Assembly (NCBI GenBank): GCA_024709285.1
Contig: JANJWY010000071.1
Span: 1-9,629 of the forward strand
From: Erysipelotrichaceae bacterium
Lineage (GTDB): Bacteria > Bacillota_I > Bacilli_A > Erysipelotrichales > Erysipelotrichaceae
Length of the DNA stretch: 9,629 bases
Direction of reading: 5' to 3'
The notes beneath the pieces are model-generated. The model worked only from the letters and a program-made list of their open reading frames with translations. It did not search any database and was not told the origin of the DNA. The position numbers were made by a program, and so were the translations under genes. Below, one piece after another: positions 5,761-9,629 of the stretch. How positions within the stretch are numbered: the first letter of the stretch is position 1; every line of letters begins with the position of its first letter.

Positions 5761-7391
5761 AACCGTTCTCCCTCACATGTATAATACCCGTAATTGCCAT
5801 GATATTGCGGCGTATAAAGCCAACATTGAACGCACAGCGCGTTGTTTTGGATGGCATAGTGCATCCATCCCTTTCGCCTGAAAACGTCATATGGAATGTT
5901 GTATTGCAGCGACGCCTGATGATAGATTTTTTGACGGACTTCATCATTCAAGTCAAACTCAAACCAGCGCTGCGGAGTGACTTTGCTGAGTCTGGCGATA
6001 TCAGTCATGATCGCAGCCGAAACTACCCGAAGACTTAAACAACTCGTTGCCGTATCAACGACACTATCCATGACATCCTTCAGCTGATACGGATGATCAA
6101 GCTGTGCAATTTTTTTACCGCAGTCCGCCATCAATGAGGCAACATCATATCCCAAAGCATCCAACAGGTGCCAACATGTTTTTGCTCTGGGAAGGTTGTA
6201 TGTTTTGTCCATACATAAAGCCAACGCATGGATGTCAGCCATTTCAACGGCGGATAACCATGGCGTACGCTTAACAGTATACGGTGCAGTCTTTTGAAAA
6301 TCGATCTTCATTGCCTGTGCTTGTGCGCTCAACAGCGTCCCAGGCAGACACTTCAGAATGCCGACCTGGATTTCTTGTGGCCGGATTCGAAACAGTTGTA
6401 TGAAACTGTTTTTAAACTGCACTAACCCTTCATATGGCAATCCCGCAATCAAATCCGCATGAACCGTTAAACCCGCATCCGACCACCGTTGGATGATCCG
6501 TTTGACCTGCTCATTGTTTTGATAACGCTTGACGGCTTGTAAGGTTGGCGGATAAAATGACTGAACACCGATTTCAAAACGGAATCGCTCTTTATCAGCC
6601 TCTAATGCAAAGTAGTCTTCCAATGACTTAGATAACGAAGTGACTTCACATTCAAACTGTACGATCAACTCCCTTTTAATGGAGTTGAGGGATTTCGCTA
6701 TTTTCAGTGCCCGATCCGGAAACAGGTTGAATGTCCGATCGAGAAACTTCACTTGCCGGACAGCGCTTTTTTCAATTGTATCGATGAGTTCATTCATATA
6801 GGACTCACTGAACGTTCTCAATCCCTTCTCAATCGAAGAAAGACAGTAGGTACACTCATAAGCACATCCCCTCGATGATTCTACATATAAGTATTGCTTT
6901 TCGATGGCCGGTAAGTCGAAGTTCAGAAAATATGGACTTTCAGCTTTCTCCAGTTTCATAAGATCCATGATTGCAACATTGGATGAGAAATGGTTCTTTG
7001 TACAAACACCATCAAATGTGGTGTTTCCTTTGATCGCCTGCCAAAAAGCTTCTTCCCCTTCACCGCGAATCACGATATCTGCACCAATTTCCAACCAACG
7101 TTCAGCAGTATACGTAACCTCAGGTCCGCCGACTACAATCAATGGTTTTTTATCCCTGGCAGACAATATCTCAATCAATTGCCTAATGATTTCGCCATTC
7201 CAAATATAAACGCTAAATGCGATGACATCCCATGATTCATCCATAATGCTTAACATCCGCTGAATTTCATCGTTGATCGTAAACTCTTTGATCGTAACCA
7301 AAACTTCCGGCGGACGCATGACATACAGCCAGCGCAAAGCCAGATTCTTATGGATATACGATGCGTTGCATGTGGTAAGCAATATGTTCAT
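5757..7391 (-). CDS. B12-binding-domain radical SAM protein, DUF4080 family
   Basis: A 544-residue protein. The N-terminal ~130 residues look like a cobalamin-binding-type Rossmann domain (TTCNASYIHKNLALRWL at the start; VVGGPEVTY at 86-94; RGEGEEAFW at 109-117). I do not see the classical DxHxxG cobalamin-His motif, as in many radical SAM members of this group. The radical SAM core carries the [4Fe-4S] cysteines in SSRGCAYECTYCLSS (Cys176, Cys180, Cys183), followed by TIM-barrel features such as FEIGVQSFYPPTL and HADLIAGLPYEG. The C-terminal region from about 340 fits DUF4080, whose role is unknown. It is the first gene of the five-gene operon. The ATG at 7389-7391 has AGGGTG upstream. The substrate cannot be assigned; the family name rests on overall architecture. 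Confidence 0.9.
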   Translation of the reverse strand: MNILLTTCNASYIHKNLALRWLYVMRPPEVLVTIKEFTINDEIQRMLSIMDESWDVIAFSVYIWNGEIIRQLIEILSARDKKPLIVVGGPEVTYTAERWLEIGADIVIRGEGEEAFWQAIKGNTTFDGVCTKNHFSSNVAIMDLMKLEKAESPYFLNFDLPAIEKQYLYVESSRGCAYECTYCLSSIEKGLRTFSESYMNELIDTIEKSAVRQVKFLDRTFNLFPDRALKIAKSLNSIKRELIVQFECEVTSLSKSLEDYFALEADKERFRFEIGVQSFYPPTLQAVKRYQNNEQVKRIIQRWSDAGLTVHADLIAGLPYEGLVQFKNSFIQLFRIRPQEIQVGILKCLPGTLLSAQAQAMKIDFQKTAPYTVKRTPWLSAVEMADIHALALCMDKTYNLPRAKTCWHLLDALGYDVASLMADCGKKIAQLDHPYQLKDVMDSVVDTATSCLSLRVVSAAIMTDIARLSKVTPQRWFEFDLNDEVRQKIYHQASLQYNIPYDVFRRKGWMHYAIQNNALCVQCWLYTPQYHGNYGYYTCEGERL

Positions 7392-7450
7392 ACATTCACC
7401 CTGTTTATTATTTTACCAAAAAAGTGTAAACTATGCTATGGAGGGCATCT
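7392..7450. promoter_or_regulatory. Divergent intergenic region with two start signals
   Basis: Only 59 bp separate the radical SAM operon (minus) from the kinase gene (plus), so both promoters must lie here or reach into the coding regions. Minus-strand candidate elements are weak (a TAATAA -10 with no good -35). On the plus strand TTTATT (7403-7408) and TAAACT (7426-7431) are about 17 bp apart. The plus-strand ribosome binding site GGAGGG (7440-7445) is clear. Promoter assignments are tentative. Confidence 0.4.
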
Positions 7451-8278
7451 ATGACTCAGACACTTATCCAAAAACTGTTTAATGATGAAATAACGTCTTT
7501 GACCTTGACTGATAAAGGTCTGACGAATCAAAACTGGCTCGTCGAATCAAAAGGCGAATTTTTCATGGTCCGTATCCCTTTCAAAGACAGTGAACATATT
7601 GTATCGCGCCAACATGAAAAAGCGGCCATCGATTTAGTCTGCCGTCAGTCTCTGGATGTGGAAACCGTCTATTTCAATGAAAAATCCGGAATCAAAATTA
7701 CAAAGTATGTGGATGATTTTCAGACGTTTGATGAATATCGCGGGAAAGACAAATACTATCGGGTCGGGCGGCTGATGCGAAAGTTCCATGATTTGGATGT
7801 CAAGAGCGGTTATCTGTTCGATCCGGTCAGTCGTTTAAATCAGTACAAAGCACAAATAAAGAATGAAATTTTATCGCTTGATAATGAAGAAAAATACATC
7901 AGGTTCATTATGAATCAAACCGAAGGGTTTACCTTGTGTCACAATGACTGGGTTGCCGGGAATATCGGCTTTTCCTCTACCCGCGATTATCTGATCGATT
8001 ATGAATATGCCGGTGATAATCACCCTTACTTTGATGTCACATCTTTTTTAAGCGAAAATCAGATTTTCGATGATGTGGCACGAAATGAGTTTTATATTGC
8101 CTACTTTTCAAAATTGCCGGATGCGGAAACGATTGAACAGTTACATTACTTCGAAATGTTTCATCATATACTTTGGTATCACTGGGCCATGATGATGGTG
8201 CAGTTTCGGGATGATGATATTTATCGCAAAATAGCTCAGGATAAATATGACATGTATCAAAAAGGACAGAAAAAGTGA
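7451..8278 (+). CDS. Choline/ethanolamine kinase-family phosphotransferase (LicA-like)
   Basis: The only plus-strand gene, 275 residues. It has the aminoglycoside-phosphotransferase/choline-kinase fold markers: KGLTNQNWLV nucleotide-loop region (22-31), VRIPFKDSEHIVSRQHEK (40-57), the catalytic loop LCHNDWVAGN (162-171; Asp166, Asn171), and the metal-binding block IDYEYAGDNHPYFDVTSFLSE with Asp183. The IDYEYAG...FD pattern is typical of LicA/choline kinase rather than antibiotic kinases. Likely reaction: ATP-dependent phosphorylation of choline, ethanolamine or a similar alcohol in the cytosol; substrate not proven. No licB/licC or other phosphocholine-decoration genes are in the window. Start at 7451 rather than an in-frame ATG at 7433, because GGAGGG lies 5 nt upstream. 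It ends convergently inside a shared terminator. Confidence 0.87.
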   Translation: MTQTLIQKLFNDEITSLTLTDKGLTNQNWLVESKGEFFMVRIPFKDSEHIVSRQHEKAAIDLVCRQSLDVETVYFNEKSGIKITKYVDDFQTFDEYRGKDKYYRVGRLMRKFHDLDVKSGYLFDPVSRLNQYKAQIKNEILSLDNEEKYIRFIMNQTEGFTLCHNDWVAGNIGFSSTRDYLIDYEYAGDNHPYFDVTSFLSENQIFDDVARNEFYIAYFSKLPDAETIEQLHYFEMFHHILWYHWAMMMVQFRDDDIYRKIAQDKYDMYQKGQKK

Positions 8279-8296
8279 GAAAATCTCACTTTTTTT
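8270..8296. terminator. Bidirectional terminator between convergent genes
   Basis: An 11-bp perfect inverted repeat (8270-8280 with 8284-8294) around an AAA loop. It has a T run (8290-8296) for the plus-strand kinase transcript and five A (8270-8274), giving a U tract, for the minus-strand esterase transcript. The stop codons of both genes (8276-8278 and 8286-8288) lie inside the two arms. Confidence 0.9.
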
Positions 8297-8882
8297 CATA
8301 CCAGGCTTTAGCTTCAATGATTTCTTCCATGGATAAGCGATGGCCTCCGGGTTGCCAAGACAAGTGAACATCTGCTTTTGCACTGGATAGAAGTTCACTC
8401 AGTTCTTGTGATTCTTCCGGCGGACAGATCGAGTCATTTTGACCGGCGGATATAAACACGCCAACACCGGTCAGATTTGGCAGTTCTTTACGTATGGGTA
8501 CCATCGGGTGAAACAGCATGGCCTTATGCAAGGCGTCACTGTAATGGAAAAGCATGCTTGCGGCTATATTTGCTCCATTGGAGTAACCGATGGCTACAAC
8601 TCTGTTTCGATCAAAATGATAGTGATCCGCAGCCCAATCGACAAACTCTTTCAAACGTTTGGTCCGAAACACCAAATCTTCTAAATCAAACACGCCCATG
8701 GCCAGTCTTCTGAAAAAGCGGTTGCTGCCATTTTCAAGTACTTGACCGCGGACACTCAGAATATTGGCACTGGGGTCAATAATGTCTGCCAATGGCAGTA
8801 AATCCTTCTCATCGCCACCGGTTCCATGCAGCAATAACAATGTCACAGCGGATGAATCATTCTCTTTGTAAATGTGTATCAT
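8286..8882 (-). CDS. MhqD-type carboxylesterase/phospholipase-like alpha/beta hydrolase
   Basis: A 198-residue cytosolic serine hydrolase with no signal peptide. It shows the oxyanion segment LLLLHGTGGDE (15-25), nucleophile elbow GYSNGAN with Ser101, acid Asp150 in GQNDSICP and His181 in PGGHRLS, a complete catalytic triad. The RFFRRLAMGVFDLEDLVFRT stretch (55-74) resembles the B. subtilis MhqD (hydroquinone-resistance) group of small carboxylesterases. The natural ester is unknown. The ATG overlaps the stop of the upstream flavin-binding gene (ATGA, 8879-8882), so the two are coupled. The pairing suggests electrophile/quinone handling, which is inference. The C-terminal stop lies inside the shared terminator. 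Confidence 0.92.
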   Translation of the reverse strand: MIHIYKENDSSAVTLLLLHGTGGDEKDLLPLADIIDPSANILSVRGQVLENGSNRFFRRLAMGVFDLEDLVFRTKRLKEFVDWAADHYHFDRNRVVAIGYSNGANIAASMLFHYSDALHKAMLFHPMVPIRKELPNLTGVGVFISAGQNDSICPPEESQELSELLSSAKADVHLSWQPGGHRLSMEEIIEAKAWYEKK

Positions 8883-9490
8883 TTTGGACGCTCCAGTGAA
8901 AAGTGCTCTCCTAGTACGGTATAATTGGTTCCGCTCAATCGACCGACGGGGTTTAACTTTTCAAAGTCGACATAATGATTCTCATCGATGAGTTCATCAT
9001 CGATGACGATATTCACGACTCTGCCGATAAACAGGTCCGTACCCGTATTATTTTCATTGCCATACACCTGATGATCTTCAAATTGAACTTCAAATGTCAC
9101 TTTGGCTTCCTTAATTGAAGGTACGGCGACGATTTCACTGTCTCTTAATGTCAATGTGCTTCTATCTAATTCACTGTCTCCATAGGGCAGTGAAGCCGAG
9201 GTTTCATTTACCTGATTGATGATCGTCGGATCGACGATGTGAACGACAAACTGCTTTGTGGCCAGGATATTGCGCGCAGTATCTTTCATTAATCCGTTTT
9301 TACGATTAACTGAAATCATCAGCAGCGGCGGATTGGATGAAATCGCATTAAAATAACTAAACGGTGACGCATTGATGATTCCTGAAGGAGACATCGAGAT
9401 TACAAATGCGATTGGACGCGGAATAATTGCGCCGTTTAACAGTTTTCCAATGACTCTAGATTCTGTAATGCTTGTATCAAAGCTTGCCAT
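8879..9490 (-). CDS. Flavin reductase-like FMN-binding split-barrel protein
   Basis: A 203-residue protein of the flavin_reduct/flavoredoxin type, as in B. subtilis YwrF. It has PRPIAFV (24-30), the flavin-contacting NASPFSYFNAISSNPPLLMISV region (40-61), an acid-rich middle, and PVGRLSGTNY (181-190) near the C-terminus, which is characteristic of this family. Such proteins bind FMN and often reduce it, or use it, with NAD(P)H; the electron acceptor is not predictable. The ATG at 9488-9490 has a strong AGGAGG about 7 nt upstream. It is the first gene of a two-gene unit with the MhqD-type esterase. No membrane segment or signal is present. Confidence 0.92.
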   Translation of the reverse strand: MASFDTSITESRVIGKLLNGAIIPRPIAFVISMSPSGIINASPFSYFNAISSNPPLLMISVNRKNGLMKDTARNILATKQFVVHIVDPTIINQVNETSASLPYGDSELDRSTLTLRDSEIVAVPSIKEAKVTFEVQFEDHQVYGNENNTGTDLFIGRVVNIVIDDELIDENHYVDFEKLNPVGRLSGTNYTVLGEHFSLERPK

Positions 9491-9549
9491 GATTTCCTCC
9501 TATATCGAAAAAAACAATCTTCACAATCTTTTCAATATTTCTTTTTACT

Positions 9550-9579
9550 ATCTTACCCCTTTTATAAAATTGCATGCAA
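9550..9579 (-). promoter_or_regulatory. Possible promoter of the flavin reductase-esterase unit
   Basis: TTGCAT (9574-9579) and TAAGAT (9550-9555) are spaced 18 bp apart, upstream of a leader of about 50 nt before the ATG at 9490. The -35 forms part of the small palindrome ATTGCATGCAAT (9569-9580), a possible operator. The match is moderate, and no regulator gene is nearby. Confidence 0.45.
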
Positions 9580-9592
9580 TCGTAATGACTGC

Positions 9593-9620
9593 AAAAAAAA
9601 TGAAGACCTAGCGGTACTCA
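9593..9620 (-). terminator. Probable terminator of a minus-strand gene lying beyond the window
   Basis: The minus strand reads UGAGUACC (9613-9620), loop GCUA, GGUCUUCA (9601-9608), then eight U (9593-9600). Seven of eight positions pair, including one G-U, with one U-C mismatch. The long U tract directly after the stem supports a terminator for the next upstream minus-strand gene, separating it from the flavin reductase unit. Confidence 0.55.
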
Positions 9621-9629
9621 AAGATTTTT

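Noticed and set aside
5729..5947. Small minus-strand frame overlapping the radical SAM and rdgB junction
   Set aside because: An out-of-frame shadow of the radical SAM C-terminus, which itself joins rdgB by a normal ATGA overlap.
9372..9611. Plus-strand frame over the start of the flavin reductase gene
   Set aside because: Antisense shadow running through the promoter and terminator region, with no family features.

Overview
The window looks like chromosomal DNA of a low-to-moderate GC Gram-positive bacterium (Bacillota). The basis is strong AGGAGG-type ribosome binding sites, a SAM-I-clan riboswitch with a U-rich intrinsic terminator ahead of metK, YitT and DUF1461/TIGR01906 membrane proteins, and dense operons with 4-nt ATGA overlaps. 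TGA is used repeatedly as a genuine stop, so the standard code applies and a Mycoplasma-type code is excluded. An Erysipelotrichia-like source is my guess only; nothing here fixes the genus. No transposase, phage gene, CRISPR array, tRNA or rRNA was seen, and no intergenic gap exceeds about 235 bases.

Layout, read on the minus strand, which carries every gene but one. (a) 9620-8270: a terminator from an off-window gene, then a two-gene unit of a flavin-reductase-like FMN protein and an MhqD-type serine esterase. It ends in a palindromic terminator shared with the convergent plus-strand gene. (b) 7451-8278 (+): a LicA-like choline/ethanolamine kinase-family protein. (c) 7391-3407: a tight five-gene operon of a DUF4080 radical SAM/B12-type protein, rdgB (XTP/dITP pyrophosphatase), a DUF1461 membrane protein resembling lipoprotein transacylase Lit, trmL (tRNA wobble-nucleotide methyltransferase) and an unrecognised membrane protein. 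Every junction overlaps by 4 or 8 nt. (d) 3393-2617: a well-formed promoter, a 48-aa single-pass membrane microprotein, and ridA carrying an unusual His/Cys-rich tail, closed by a terminator that includes the ridA stop codon. (e) 2547-2074: an unrecognised Cys-rich protein. (f) 2054-1146: a YitT-family membrane protein with its own promoter. (g) 1119-1: promoter, SAM riboswitch, attenuator and the N-terminal 304 codons of metK, which runs off the window.

Functionally this is mostly housekeeping: SAM synthesis under SAM feedback, nucleotide-pool sanitation, tRNA modification, imine detoxification and possibly lipoprotein remodelling. The points most worth a second look are the His/Cys-rich tail on RidA and its microprotein neighbour, the P4-less SAM-I-clan riboswitch with a readable antiterminator switch, the Lit-like protein with two conserved-looking histidines, and the Cys-rich orphan. 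I saw no clear new defence or mobile system.
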